This document shows positions 6,790 through 15,749 of a stretch of 33,636 nt of DNA, one piece after another. How positions within the stretch are numbered: position 1 is the stretch's first letter; each line of letters opens with the position of its first letter. The stretch is from the NCBI GenBank assembly GCA_025963675.1, contig JAOQAJ010000117.1, positions 1 through 33,636 of the forward strand, in the 5' to 3' direction. The position numbers and the translations under genes are program-made. A model generated the notes under the pieces. That model did no database searches and had not been told where the DNA came from. It saw only the letters and a list, made by a program, of their open reading frames with translations. Source of the DNA: Segetibacter sp. Its GTDB lineage: Bacteria > Bacteroidota > Bacteroidia > Chitinophagales > Chitinophagaceae.

Positions 6790-9087
6790 CTAAGATTTAT
6801 TGTAATTATGATAATTAACAGAATAAGGTGCATTCGCTTTTTGTGAGGCAGCACTTACTTTAATTTCAATAGTTTTTTCTTTAAATGTTTGCGTCCGTGC
6901 ATCAGCTCTCCTCGTTCCGTGGATACTTGCCAGCGTTGGAGCAATTACCAAAGAAACGATTGACATCAATTTAATTAAGATATTCATCGAAGGACCGGAA
7001 GTGTCTTTAAACGGATCTCCCACTGTGTCACCGGTTACAGACGCTTTGTGTGGATCGGACTTCTTATAATACATCGTTCCATTTATATCAACACCCTTTT
7101 CAAAACTCTTCTTAGCATTATCCCAGGCACCACCGGCATTGTTTTGAAACATTCCCATTAGAACTCCACTAACAGTTGCACCTGCAAGAAAACCTCCCAG
7201 CGCTTCAGGGCCAAAAATAAAACCTATGATTAATGGAGAAATAATGGCGATCGCACCAGGTAACATCATTTTCTTAATGGATGCCTCCGTTGAAATAGCA
7301 ACACACTTATCGTATTCGGGTTTACCAGTACCTTCCATTATACCAGGAATAGTTTTAAACTGGCGGCGGACTTCCTCAACCATTGCCATGGCAGCTTCAC
7401 CAACTGCACGTATCGCAAGAGATGAAAAAATGTAAGGGATCATGCCTCCTACAAATAAACAAGCCAGCACATCAGCCTTATAGATATCAATACCCCTGAT
7501 ACCGGCGATACCAACAAATGCAGCAAATAAAGCAAGTGCAGTTAGAGCTGCAGAAGCAATCGCAAAACCTTTTCCTGATGCTGCAGTTGTGTTACCAACA
7601 GCATCGAGAATATCTGTTTTTTCACGAACCTCTTTAGGTAGCTCACTCATTTCAGCAATTCCGCCTGCATTGTCAGCAATAGGACCAAATGCATCAATAG
7701 CTAACTGCATTGCGGTTGTTGCCATCATGCCTGCCGCTGCAATCGCAACCCCGTATAATCCTGCAAAGTGATAGCTACCGTAGATACCTGCGGCCAGTAC
7801 AAGAATGGGAAGAAAAGTACTTTCCATACCTACAGCAAGTCCACCAATAACATTGGTTGCATGGCCGGTTGCTGACTGACGGATAATACTCATAACAGGT
7901 CTTTTACCCATTGCAGTATAATACTCCGTAATAATGCTCATTAAAGTACCTACTAACAAGCCTACAGCGATTGCACCCATTACACCATTTTTAGTAAAAT
8001 GGCTAATACTTGCAAGCTCTTCTCCAGTCGGTCTAATGTCTCTGCTTAAATATAAATCTCCATCAGGTAATATACCGTTTACTAAGAAATATGAAGCTAT
8101 CGCTGTTAATACAATCGACCCCCAGTTACCCATATTCAGGGCCTTTTGAACGACTGCAGTATGCAAACCAGCGCTGTCGCTAATGCGAACAAATGCGGTA
8201 GCAACGATAGAAAACAAAATTCCGACACCTGCTATCAACATCGGAAGCAGGATAGGGGAGAACCCCTGGTACCCGTCATCTAATGCAGCTCCTGTGCTTG
8301 TAGTCACCTCGTGTCCCAATACGATGGTTGCTAAAACGGTAGCTACATAAGAGCCAAAAAGGTCTGCACCCATACCAGCGACGTCACCAACATTATCACC
8401 AACGTTATCAGCAATTGTTGCAGGATTCCTTGGATCATCTTCAGGAATACCAGCTTCAACTTTACCAACAAGATCGGCACCCACGTCAGCAGCTTTTGTA
8501 TAGATACCTCCACCAACACGGGCAAATAAAGCGATGCTTTCAGCACCTAAAGAAAAACCGGTAAGCACTTCGATAGCTCGTGTAACATCAGTTGATGTTG
8601 ACATAGCCCCGGGCGCAAAATATTTTATAAGAATAATGAACAATCCACCTAATCCTAAAACAGCCAGGCCTGCAACACCCATTCCCATAACAGCCCCACC
8701 AGTGAAGGAAACGTTCAAAGCTTTTGACAAAGAAGTGCGTGCTGCATGAGCAGTTCTTGTATTTGCTTTTGTGGCCACACGCATACCAATGTATCCTGCT
8801 AATGCACTCAAGAAGGCTCCAATAATAAATGCAATTGCAATTGTCCAGTGCGATTCATCACTTCTGCTACCCATAAAGCCAAGAAGAATAGCGACGATGA
8901 TTCCAAAATAAGCCATGATCTTATACTCAGCTCTTAAAAAGGCCATCGCGCCCTCCTGGATGTACTTCGCAATTTCCTGCATCCTTTCATTTCCCGCATC
9001 CTGCTTAGAAACCCAATTAAACTTAATCAACGTATAAAGTAGTCCAATAACCCCCATAGCGGGTACAGCATAAATCAATTTGTCCAT
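6790..9087 (-). CDS. hppA: Membrane-bound ion-translocating pyrophosphatase
   Basis: This 765-residue membrane protein with about 16 helices hydrolyses pyrophosphate and pumps H+ and/or Na+ across the cytoplasmic membrane. Signature segments are all present: DVGADLVGK at residues 201-209, the PPi/Mg site [20 protein letters not shown] at 216-235, and [10 protein letters not shown] around 467-476. GNTTAA at 498-503 has Ala where K+-independent enzymes have Lys, so potassium dependence is expected from established family rules. Whether the ion is Na+, H+ or both cannot be decided here. The C-terminus runs about 45 residues beyond the last helix ([13 protein letters not shown]) with a basic, then Tyr/Asn-rich tail that I do not recognise. 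A TAnnTTTG element lies upstream and a strong terminator downstream. Confidence 0.95.
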   Translation of the reverse strand: MDKLIYAVPAMGVIGLLYTLIKFNWVSKQDAGNERMQEIAKYIQEGAMAFLRAEYKIMAYFGIIVAILLGFMGSRSDESHWTIAIAFIIGAFLSALAGYIGMRVATKANTRTAHAARTSLSKALNVSFTGGAVMGMGVAGLAVLGLGGLFIILIKYFAPGAMSTSTDVTRAIEVLTGFSLGAESIALFARVGGGIYTKAADVGADLVGKVEAGIPEDDPRNPATIADNVGDNVGDVAGMGADLFGSYVATVLATIVLGHEVTTSTGAALDDGYQGFSPILLPMLIAGVGILFSIVATAFVRISDSAGLHTAVVQKALNMGNWGSIVLTAIASYFLVNGILPDGDLYLSRDIRPTGEELASISHFTKNGVMGAIAVGLLVGTLMSIITEYYTAMGKRPVMSIIRQSATGHATNVIGGLAVGMESTFLPILVLAAGIYGSYHFAGLYGVAIAAAGMMATTAMQLAIDAFGPIADNAGGIAEMSELPKEVREKTDILDAVGNTTAASGKGFAIASAALTALALFAAFVGIAGIRGIDIYKADVLACLFVGGMIPYIFSSLAIRAVGEAAMAMVEEVRRQFKTIPGIMEGTGKPEYDKCVAISTEASIKKMMLPGAIAIISPLIIGFIFGPEALGGFLAGATVSGVLMGMFQNNAGGAWDNAKKSFEKGVDINGTMYYKKSDPHKASVTGDTVGDPFKDTSGPSMNILIKLMSIVSLVIAPTLASIHGTRRADARTQTFKEKTIEIKVSAASQKANAPYSVNYHNYNKS

Positions 9088-9119
9088 ATCTGTTTCAGTC
9101 TTTGTTTTTTAAAAGTTGT

Positions 9120-9127
9120 CAAAAATA
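9120..9127 (-). promoter_or_regulatory. Putative -7 promoter element for hppA
   Basis: Read on the minus strand this is TATTTTTG, matching TAnnTTTG, 32 bases before the hppA ATG. It indicates a promoter separate from the upstream nnr gene. Confidence 0.4.
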
Positions 9128-9211
9128 GTGTAAAACTTTATATTAACACTTTATTAAATAATCCTTCTTTTCCTGATGTAAATCAGTAAAAACGATCCTA
9201 AAAGGCGTGTA

Positions 9212-10702
9212 TCAAAGTGAAATAGCAAGGAACGCTTGTCCTAAGTATTCTACTATATCCCCAGCGATTAACGCCTCCTGAGAAATGGTTGTTACTGCAA
9301 TGTCTGCGGCTAGCCCGTGAAGGTACATACCAAGTATACAGGTTTCTTTTGCAGAATACCCCTGACCTAACAGTGCCGTTAGAATTCCGGTAAGCACATC
9401 TCCGCTTCCACCTGTAGCCATACCTGCGTTTCCGGTAGAATTAAAATATACTTCGCCATCAGGACAAGCGACGAAACTGTAGTGACCTTTTACAATAATA
9501 TATACAAACAGCTTTTGCGCCTGGAATCGTGCGTTCTGAATTCTTTCCAGATGACTCTCCGAGTTGCCAAACAATCTCTCAAATTCTCTTGGGTGAGGAC
9601 TTAGTATACTTCCCGGCGGCAGATCCGACAACAATTCCTCGTTGGCGGCAAGAATATTTAATCCGTCTGCATCAATTACTATCGGCTTATTGTAATTCGC
9701 CAAAACTCTTTCTATTAACCTTGCGCTATTTTCCTTGGTTCCAATTCCAGGACCTATTCCAATTGTGGTGAATTTAGCTAAATCAATATTTTCGATATTC
9801 TCCTGTGCCAGGGCCATTGCTTCAGGCACTGCTGTTTGCATAACCACAAATTGCTCCTCAGGAACCATGGCAGTTACAAGCCCCGCGCCGGCGCGCAAAC
9901 AACCTTTGGTACATAGCACTGCCGCACCGGTTTTGCCTCTGTCGCCGGCAATAATAAGCGAATGGCCAAAGGTGCCTTTATGAGAAAACTTTTTACGTGG
10001 CTTGTACGTTTGTTTGATCAGCCCGCTGTCCGTCAAATGATATATAGAATTACCAGATGCAACATAACCAGGATGCAAGCCTATATCTAAAATCTGCACG
10101 TTACCAAAAAAAGGCTCATTTTCAGGAAACAAAAAACAAAACTTCAACTGTTGAAAAGTAAGTGTAAAGTCGGCGGTTATAACAGCGTTCTTTACAGTAG
10201 GTTTATCAGCAAACATTCCGCTGGGCAAGTCGATAGAAACAATTACTGCTGAATGGTGATTTATATATTTCACCAGGTCGAGCGAAAGACCATCTAAAGG
10301 ACGATTCAACCCGGCGCCATATAACGCGTCGATAACCAGGTCTGTATTTGAAATTGAAGGGAAGAAATCAGTGTGCTGAATGAAGTGAATATTTACCGCA
10401 AATGAATGAAGCCTGCTTAAATTGGTTTGAAAATCATCAGTACCTAAAGAGCCAAATTCGAGGATATAAACATCAACCGGAATATCTTTTTCTGCAAGTT
10501 GCCTTGCAATTACTAATCCATCGCCTCCATTATTTCCTTTACCACAAAAAATTTTGGCATTATTGAATTTGAGCTTTTTTTCCTCGATCCACTGCGTGCA
10601 TTTTCCTGCTGCTCTCTCCATCAAATCTGTCGAACTTATCGGTTCGTTTAGAATGGTAAACTCGTCCCACTTTCGTATTTGTTCCGCAGATAAAATTTTC
10701 AT
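9212..10702 (-). CDS. nnr: Bifunctional NAD(P)HX epimerase/dehydratase
   Basis: This 496-residue cytoplasmic enzyme repairs damaged hydrated NAD(P)H. The N-terminal YjeF_N epimerase domain interconverts S- and R-hydrates and carries GKGNNGGDG at residues 54-62. The C-terminal ribokinase-like domain is the ADP- or ATP-dependent dehydratase, with SLIIAGDRGKTGAA, the segment IGIGPGIGT and the nucleotide-binding GGSGDVLTG at 431-439. Both domains and the full usual length are intact. The gene lies upstream of hppA on the same strand with a 124-bp gap that holds a promoter-like element, so co-transcription is possible but not required. The ATG at 10702 begins MKILSAEQIRKWD, the family's usual N-terminus. 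Confidence 0.95.
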   Translation of the reverse strand: MKILSAEQIRKWDEFTILNEPISSTDLMERAAGKCTQWIEEKKLKFNNAKIFCGKGNNGGDGLVIARQLAEKDIPVDVYILEFGSLGTDDFQTNLSRLHSFAVNIHFIQHTDFFPSISNTDLVIDALYGAGLNRPLDGLSLDLVKYINHHSAVIVSIDLPSGMFADKPTVKNAVITADFTLTFQQLKFCFLFPENEPFFGNVQILDIGLHPGYVASGNSIYHLTDSGLIKQTYKPRKKFSHKGTFGHSLIIAGDRGKTGAAVLCTKGCLRAGAGLVTAMVPEEQFVVMQTAVPEAMALAQENIENIDLAKFTTIGIGPGIGTKENSARLIERVLANYNKPIVIDADGLNILAANEELLSDLPPGSILSPHPREFERLFGNSESHLERIQNARFQAQKLFVYIIVKGHYSFVACPDGEVYFNSTGNAGMATGGSGDVLTGILTALLGQGYSAKETCILGMYLHGLAADIAVTTISQEALIAGDIVEYLGQAFLAISL

Positions 10703-10738
10703 AACAGCGCAATCAATTGAGCGGCGAAGGTCATGAAT

Positions 10739-10785
10739 ATTTATAAGTGTGAGACAAAAAAAGGGAAGAAATTATGGACTAAGCT
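10739..10785 (+). repeat. Degenerate copy of the dispersed repeat
   Basis: AAGTGTGAGACAAAA at 10745-10759 matches the core at about 15 of 20 positions, and an AGCT box follows at 10782 after about 17 nt. It ends on the same AAGCTT (10781-10786) that terminates the inverted copy next to it. Confidence 0.35.
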
Positions 10786-10824
10786 TTTGAATAAAAAGCG
10801 ACATCGTTGTGTCACTCACTTCAG
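10776..10824 (-). repeat. Dispersed intergenic repeat, copy 4
   Basis: On the minus strand the complete core AAGTGAGTGACACAACGATG covers 10802-10821. After exactly 16 nt comes AGCTTAGTCC, the second box. It lies upstream of nnr. Confidence 0.8.
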
Positions 10825-11044
10825 CTTTTGCTTACCGATTAAATGCAGAGGCAGTCTTTCGAAAGGTTTTTACTCTATGGCAGAAATTAACGGTAGCAAT
10901 TCAAATGATCGGAGTTGAAATTGATCGAAAAAGAGGTAACGTACAACCTAGGTGCAATCTGCTTTAGCATATTCTAAATGAAAAGAACCTATGATACAAT
11001 AAAAACTATAGTCGATTCAATAAATATTATGGCCAAAACCTAAA

Positions 11045-12226
11045 TTATTCCTCAGGTTTTTGCACTTCTGTTTTCTTACTATTATTAAAAATAGTTCCGA
11101 TTTTCATTCCGGCATAAATCCCCTTATTGAACTTGTTGCCGAGAATTATAATGGTTGCGGTGTCAGCAACAAGCCGGGTAAAGCAGGTGTTGTTACCATG
11201 CCACCAGCCATTGTGATAAACTATCTTGGTAGAATTGGGCATGATCATCAATCTCCAGCCTAAGCCATAGTTGTGCATTGAAGGATGCTCATTACTGTTT
11301 GGCTGTGTCGCTTCTTCATAGGTTGCCTGAGAAACAATTCTGTTACTATATATTGCCTTATCCCATAAAAGCATGTCACGTGCAGTGCTGTAAATATTTT
11401 TGTCCCCATAAACGCAATCCATGGGTTCCAAATTAAACGGACGATTGTTGTATTGGTAGCTCGGACGGTAACTGGCAGAGTCTTTTTTAGAAAAAACAGT
11501 AGTGTGGGTCATTCCCAGGGGAGTAAAGATCGTATTCTTCATGTACTCAGGAAAATCCTGGCCCGAAACTTTTTCCACTATAAGTGCAAGCAATGCATAA
11601 TTGGTGTTGCAATAATGAAAACCACGGTTTGGATAACCATAGAGTGCCGGCTTTTTTTCGATCATAAATTGCAACATGTCATTATTCGTTGCCAACCTAT
11701 GTTTCCAGGCCGGATCGGCAGGCATAAAATATACGTAATTAGGCAAACCGCTTCTATGACTAAGCAACATTCTAACTGAAATACCTGAATAAGGGAACTG
11801 CGGAAAGAAAACCTGTAAAGAGTCGTCAAGGTTCAGTTTTTTCTCCTCACTCAACTTCATAATCGCCATCCCTGTAAAAGTCTTGGAGGTTGAGGCAAGA
11901 TGAAAAGGTGTATTGGGAGTAATAGTATCTTTTGTGTGCAAGTTTGAAAACCCATGATAATCTTCAAAAAGGATTTCACCATTTTTGGCAACAAGAATAC
12001 TTCCATTAAAACCGTGTTTGCCTAACATAGAATCATACATCCGCTTTACAGCTGCTGCATAGTTTGCTTTCTCTTCAGGTGATAAGGCCCGGTATTTAAA
12101 TTCTTCTCCTGTTTCAGTAATGGATCCAGCTTTACTTGTCTTTGCAGACTGTTTGCACGAAAACAGTAAAATTATCAAAAAGATGTATAATAGATTTTTC
12201 AAGAAGTACGGTTTTGAATTCAACAA
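11045..12226 (-). CDS. Serine-hydrolase lipoprotein of the class C beta-lactamase family
   Basis: This 393-residue protein starts with a lipoprotein signal (hydrophobic stretch, then LLFSC, lipid-modified Cys24), so it is anchored in a membrane facing outward from the cytoplasm. The penicillin-binding/beta-lactamase fold shows the SxxK nucleophile as STSK (Ser112, Lys115), the YxN motif as Tyr205-Cys-Asn207, and HNG at 338-340 in place of the KTG triad. Such proteins are esterases, D-amino peptidases or peptidoglycan-acting enzymes; true beta-lactamase activity is not implied. The frame opens with TTG codons at 12226 and 12223, with no in-frame ATG before the lipobox, so a TTG start is the only way to keep the signal peptide. 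The response regulator gene lies 115 bp upstream on the same strand. Confidence 0.85.
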   Translation of the reverse strand: MLNSKPYFLKNLLYIFLIILLFSCKQSAKTSKAGSITETGEEFKYRALSPEEKANYAAAVKRMYDSMLGKHGFNGSILVAKNGEILFEDYHGFSNLHTKDTITPNTPFHLASTSKTFTGMAIMKLSEEKKLNLDDSLQVFFPQFPYSGISVRMLLSHRSGLPNYVYFMPADPAWKHRLATNNDMLQFMIEKKPALYGYPNRGFHYCNTNYALLALIVEKVSGQDFPEYMKNTIFTPLGMTHTTVFSKKDSASYRPSYQYNNRPFNLEPMDCVYGDKNIYSTARDMLLWDKAIYSNRIVSQATYEEATQPNSNEHPSMHNYGLGWRLMIMPNSTKIVYHNGWWHGNNTCFTRLVADTATIIILGNKFNKGIYAGMKIGTIFNNSKKTEVQKPEE

Positions 12227-12341
12227 AAATAGGTAAACAGGTAAACGTTATTTCATATAGAAAATTATACTTAATAAGATTTTTCTTACCCCTGAGTTAT
12301 CAACTTATGTGAATTACCACCATTAAACAAAGAATGTGCCC

Positions 12342-12773
12342 TTATTGTCCCGGGAGGCGTACACATTCCACCCAGAACTTTCCTATTTTCTTCATTTTAT
12401 CACACCATTCCTCCAGGTTATTAGGTTTGGTTATGAAGCAGCTGGCGCCTAACTCATAGGCTTTCTCGATATCTTTTTGGGCTGTAGAAGTTGAAAATAT
12501 CACTACAGGAATTTTGCGCAAAGCGTCGTCATTTTTAATTTCCTCCAGCGCCTCGAAGCCGCCTTTACGTGGCATGTTTAAATCCAACAATATTAACTGA
12601 GGAAGATTTTTTGTATCAGCTTTTAGATGGTCCAATAAAACTTGTCCGTCGTAAGCTTCATTTATTTGTACTGGTAGTTTATTTTCAACAAAGCAATCTT
12701 TTGTCAACTGCACATCGTCTGAATCGTCGTCGGCGATAATTATTTTAAAGAGGGAGCTTACAGTTTTAGTCAT
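12342..12773 (-). CDS. Single-domain response regulator (Rcp1-like)
   Basis: This 143-residue protein is a lone CheY-like receiver. The acidic pocket is DDDSDD (residues 15-20), the phospho-acceptor is Asp64 in LLDLNMP, the switch Ser94 lies in VIFSTS, and the conserved Lys116 is in FITKP. There is no output domain, as in the Rcp1 group that receives phosphate from phytochrome-like or hybrid histidine kinases and passes it on. The extended loop PRKGGFEALEEIKND is typical of that group. No kinase gene is adjacent, so its partner must lie elsewhere. ATG 12773 gives the normal family length. Confidence 0.92.
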   Translation of the reverse strand: MTKTVSSLFKIIIADDDSDDVQLTKDCFVENKLPVQINEAYDGQVLLDHLKADTKNLPQLILLDLNMPRKGGFEALEEIKNDDALRKIPVVIFSTSTAQKDIEKAYELGASCFITKPNNLEEWCDKMKKIGKFWVECVRLPGQ

Positions 12774-12931
12774 TTGAAAATAAAGGTAGAAAATATCCTG
12801 ATGTTACAACAATCATTCGTCAAAAATCCTATTTAAATGGTAGAATAAAAAAATGAATTAATTTGCCGCTTTTTAAGCTGGTAGTTCGTTTATCAGCATA
12901 CATTTTTTACTATAAAGCCAAAACAGGTTTA

Positions 12932-14167
12932 ATGAATACACAAATTACCAGCTATCCCAAAGAAAAAATTCATATTCTGCTACTTGAGAATATTAGTCCA
13001 AATGCAGCAAAAGTATTTCAAAATAATGGCTATAGCAACGTAGAAACTATTGCCGGAGCATTGTCTGAGGAAGATTTAATAAAAGCAATAAAAGATGTCC
13101 ATTTATTAGGCATCCGAAGCAAAACCAAGGTGAGCGAAAAAGTGTTGGCGGCCGCCAAAAAGCTTCAGGCAATTGGCTGCTTTTGTATCGGGGTAAACCA
13201 GGTAGATCTTAGGGCTGCAACAAAGTATGGGGTAACAGTGTTTAATGCTCCTTACAGTAATACACGCAGTGTAGCAGAATTAGTAATTGGTGCTGCCATC
13301 ATGTTGATCCGTCGTATTCCCGATAAAAATATTGCTGCTCACAATGGCGTTTGGATGAAGGAGGCAAAAGGCAGTTACGAACTTCGTGGAAAAACCCTGG
13401 GTATAATAGGTTATGGAAATATCGGAAGCCAGTTAAGTATCCTGGCTGAGGCATTAGGCATGAAGGTGTTGTTTTACGATGTTGAAACAAAAATGCCTCT
13501 TGGAAACGCTTCTTCTGTAAGATCTTTGTCCGAGTTGGTTGCAAGTGCCGATGTTATTTCATTACACGTGCCCGAAAATGCGAGCACTAAAAATTTGATA
13601 AATAAAGAACAGCTCGCGGAGTTTAAAAAAGGCTCAATACTGATAAATTATGCAAGAGGCAAGGTGGTAGATATAGACGCCTTGACCGAAAGCCTTACCG
13701 AAGGCCGGCTAAGTGGTGCCGCTATCGACGTTTTCCCTCTTGAGCCAGAAAAGAACGGAGATCAGTTTATAACTCCATTACAACATTTACCCAACGTACT
13801 GCTTACCCCACATATCGGTGGAAGCACCGAAGAAGCGCAGCAAAATATAGGTGAAGACGTTAGTAACAAGCTCTTTCAATATCTGGAAAAGGGTATCACA
13901 AATGGCTCTCATACAGTTCCATCTCTGGCACTTCCACCCCAGGAAAACACGCACAGAATTTTGCACATCCACAACAACGTGCCCGGTGTGCTAAGCGCTA
14001 TCAACACCCAACTTTCAAAAAACGATATTAACATCATTGCTCAATACCTTAAAACAAATGACGAAATCGGTTATGTAGTGCTGGACGTCGATAAGAAGCT
14101 TTCTTCACAGGCAGCTGAATTACTAAAAGATGTAAAGGAAACCATTAAAGTGCGCGTTCTATATTGA
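12932..14167 (+). CDS. serA: D-3-phosphoglycerate dehydrogenase
   Basis: This enzyme performs the first step of serine biosynthesis, oxidising 3-phosphoglycerate with NAD+. I choose ATG 12932, giving 411 residues, close to the E. coli enzyme (410). The frame stays open upstream to a TTG at 12863, but those 23 residues have no counterpart in the family. In this numbering the Rossmann motif GYGNIG is at 160-165, the substrate Arg242 is in NYARGK, and the catalytic His294 is in PHIGGSTEEAQ, with the partner Glu271 in FPLEPE. The last 75 residues form an ACT domain (LHIHNNVPGVLSAIN), as in the serine-inhibited E. coli type. It stands alone, followed by an intergenic repeat. Confidence 0.95.
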   Translation: MNTQITSYPKEKIHILLLENISPNAAKVFQNNGYSNVETIAGALSEEDLIKAIKDVHLLGIRSKTKVSEKVLAAAKKLQAIGCFCIGVNQVDLRAATKYGVTVFNAPYSNTRSVAELVIGAAIMLIRRIPDKNIAAHNGVWMKEAKGSYELRGKTLGIIGYGNIGSQLSILAEALGMKVLFYDVETKMPLGNASSVRSLSELVASADVISLHVPENASTKNLINKEQLAEFKKGSILINYARGKVVDIDALTESLTEGRLSGAAIDVFPLEPEKNGDQFITPLQHLPNVLLTPHIGGSTEEAQQNIGEDVSNKLFQYLEKGITNGSHTVPSLALPPQENTHRILHIHNNVPGVLSAINTQLSKNDINIIAQYLKTNDEIGYVVLDVDKKLSSQAAELLKDVKETIKVRVLY

Positions 14168-14225
14168 GCAAGTTTTGATTAACATGCCCTTTTTGAATGA
14201 TCCGCGCCGCAGTGGAAAGTTGAAT

Positions 14226-14287
14226 AATGATCGGTACGAGCTACTGATTTCATAGCATCATCGTTGCGTCGCAATCACTTCATCAGC
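14226..14287 (-). repeat. Dispersed intergenic repeat, copy 5
   Basis: On the minus strand the core TTGCGACGCAACGATG (14259-14274) is preceded by AAGTGA and followed, after 16 nt, by AGCTCGTACCGATC. It carries the same 11-nt odd palindrome as the copy at 6190. It lies between serA and the next gene. Confidence 0.8.
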
Positions 14288-14349
14288 ATTTCTAAGTTCA
14301 CCTTTAGTCTTAAATACTAAATCCCCAAAAATTCTCTACCATCCTTCGC

Positions 14350-15555
14350 ATGAAAGTACTTGTAGCCCTGGGGTTCTTTTTTGTTTTTCCGTTGTTTGCA
14401 ATTGGCCAATTTCATCTTTCAGGCACTGTTGTAAACGGAACGGATGAAAAGCCTTTACAGGGGGCAAGTGTATTTATTAACAATGGGTCAATCGGAACAG
14501 TTACAAATGCAGAGGGGAAATTTACACTTTCAGCAATCTCAGTTTCTAACTTCGAACTGGTGATCTCTTTCGTAAATTATCAAACGATCGTAGTTAAAAT
14601 AAGCCCCGATAATATCAGCAAAAGGTTCATGATAAAGATGGAACCTAAACCGGAAGAATTGAAGGAAGTCGTAATCGGGCCAGTCTTAAAGGATGGATGG
14701 GCTACCTGGGGCAGAACTTTTACGGATATGTTTTTAGGAACATCAAAAAACGCTACTGAATGTGTAATCAAAAATCCTAAAGTTCTACGATTTAGATACG
14801 ATAAAAAAAACCGGGTTTTAAAGGTAACGTCATTAGATAAATTAGTCATTGTAAACAATGCATTGGGATTACAAATAGACTACCAACTTGAAGAATTCCG
14901 GTATGAAGGGAAGGCTCAGATGATTACTTTTTACGGGTATTCATCCTTTAAGAGAATGTCGACCAAAAGGCCCAGGAAACAACAGGATTGGATTGAAAAG
15001 AGGAGAGAGGCATATAATGGTTCCATGATGCATTTTATCAGGTCAGTTTATAATAACAATACTGAGCACGAGGGTTTTGAACTAAGGCAGTTGATCAGGC
15101 TTTATAAGAATGACAGCTTGTTTCGGCCCTATTATGACAGTATAATGAAAGGTATAAATACAATATTTGACACGGCGAAATATTCAATCCAACTAATGAA
15201 AGGGGGAGGCTTTTCAAAAGACCCTATAATTTATGCCTTAAGCAAACAACCGATGTCTGGTTCTACAATCAGGGTTTACGACTCTGCAAGTAAAGCGTGG
15301 TATCTCATTTTTCAATTCAATCTGCAGCTGGTTTACAAAAACGAATTTGAAAAAGAAGAGTATGTGGCCCAAAGCAGGCCGAATACCAAAACGAGACAAC
15401 ACGAGACTTCCATTTTACATCTACCAAATCATCGGGCGGTAATGGTTGAAAAAAACGGCCTGTACTTCGACCCGCTTGACTTATTTTCCGAAGGGTATTT
15501 GGGCTGGGAAAAGATGGCAGAAATGCTGCCAAATGATTACGAGCCCGGAGATTAA
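14350..15555 (+). CDS. Secreted carboxypeptidase-regulatory-like domain protein
   Basis: This 401-residue protein has a Sec signal peptide (residues 1 to about 19, ending FAIGQ) and then one beta-sandwich domain of the carboxypeptidase-regulatory-like/CNA-B type at about 21-97 (HLSGTVVNGTDEKPLQGASV, later NAEGKFTLSAI). In Bacteroidota this domain commonly precedes TonB-dependent receptors, but no plug or barrel follows here. The remaining 300 residues are mixed and charged, with no transmembrane segments, and I do not recognise them as a named domain. The protein is probably periplasmic or outer-membrane associated. It has no clear operon partner, with about 180 bp on either side. The function is unknown. 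Confidence 0.75.
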   Translation: MKVLVALGFFFVFPLFAIGQFHLSGTVVNGTDEKPLQGASVFINNGSIGTVTNAEGKFTLSAISVSNFELVISFVNYQTIVVKISPDNISKRFMIKMEPKPEELKEVVIGPVLKDGWATWGRTFTDMFLGTSKNATECVIKNPKVLRFRYDKKNRVLKVTSLDKLVIVNNALGLQIDYQLEEFRYEGKAQMITFYGYSSFKRMSTKRPRKQQDWIEKRREAYNGSMMHFIRSVYNNNTEHEGFELRQLIRLYKNDSLFRPYYDSIMKGINTIFDTAKYSIQLMKGGGFSKDPIIYALSKQPMSGSTIRVYDSASKAWYLIFQFNLQLVYKNEFEKEEYVAQSRPNTKTRQHETSILHLPNHRAVMVEKNGLYFDPLDLFSEGYLGWEKMAEMLPNDYEPGD

Positions 15556-15721
15556 AAAATCTAATTTCTCCTATAAAAGTTGGATGTCAGCCTCTAACAT
15601 CTAATCATTTCTTTTAATAGTCTTTTAAGTTACCGTTCCATGGCAAGCCATTTGCATCTTCGCAAAATAATACTTAAAGTAAATGTTTTAAAAGTTTCAA
15701 TAAAAACTGAAAGTTTTAATT

Positions 15722-15729
15722 TACCTTTG
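15722..15729 (+). promoter_or_regulatory. Putative -7 promoter element TACCTTTG
   Basis: TACCTTTG matches TAnnTTTG and lies 20 bases before the ATG of the NADH dehydrogenase gene. The stretch before it is very AT-rich. Confidence 0.5.
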
Positions 15730-15749
15730 TTGTATAAAACGCTCACTCC

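Larger units (their letters stand above)
10703..11044. other. Intergenic region with an inverted pair of repeats
   Basis: No gene is supported in these 342 bases. Two copies of the dispersed repeat, one clear and one degenerate, face each other at 10739-10824. A possible 61-codon reading frame on the plus strand runs through them and is best explained by chance. Confidence 0.6.

Noticed and set aside
10733-10918. A 61-codon plus-strand frame upstream of nnr
   Set aside because: It runs through the inverted pair of repeats and has no motif or ribosome-binding site.
12863-12931. TTG start for serA at 12863
   Set aside because: The extra 23 residues are not found in the family, and ATG 12932 gives a length nearly equal to E. 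coli SerA.
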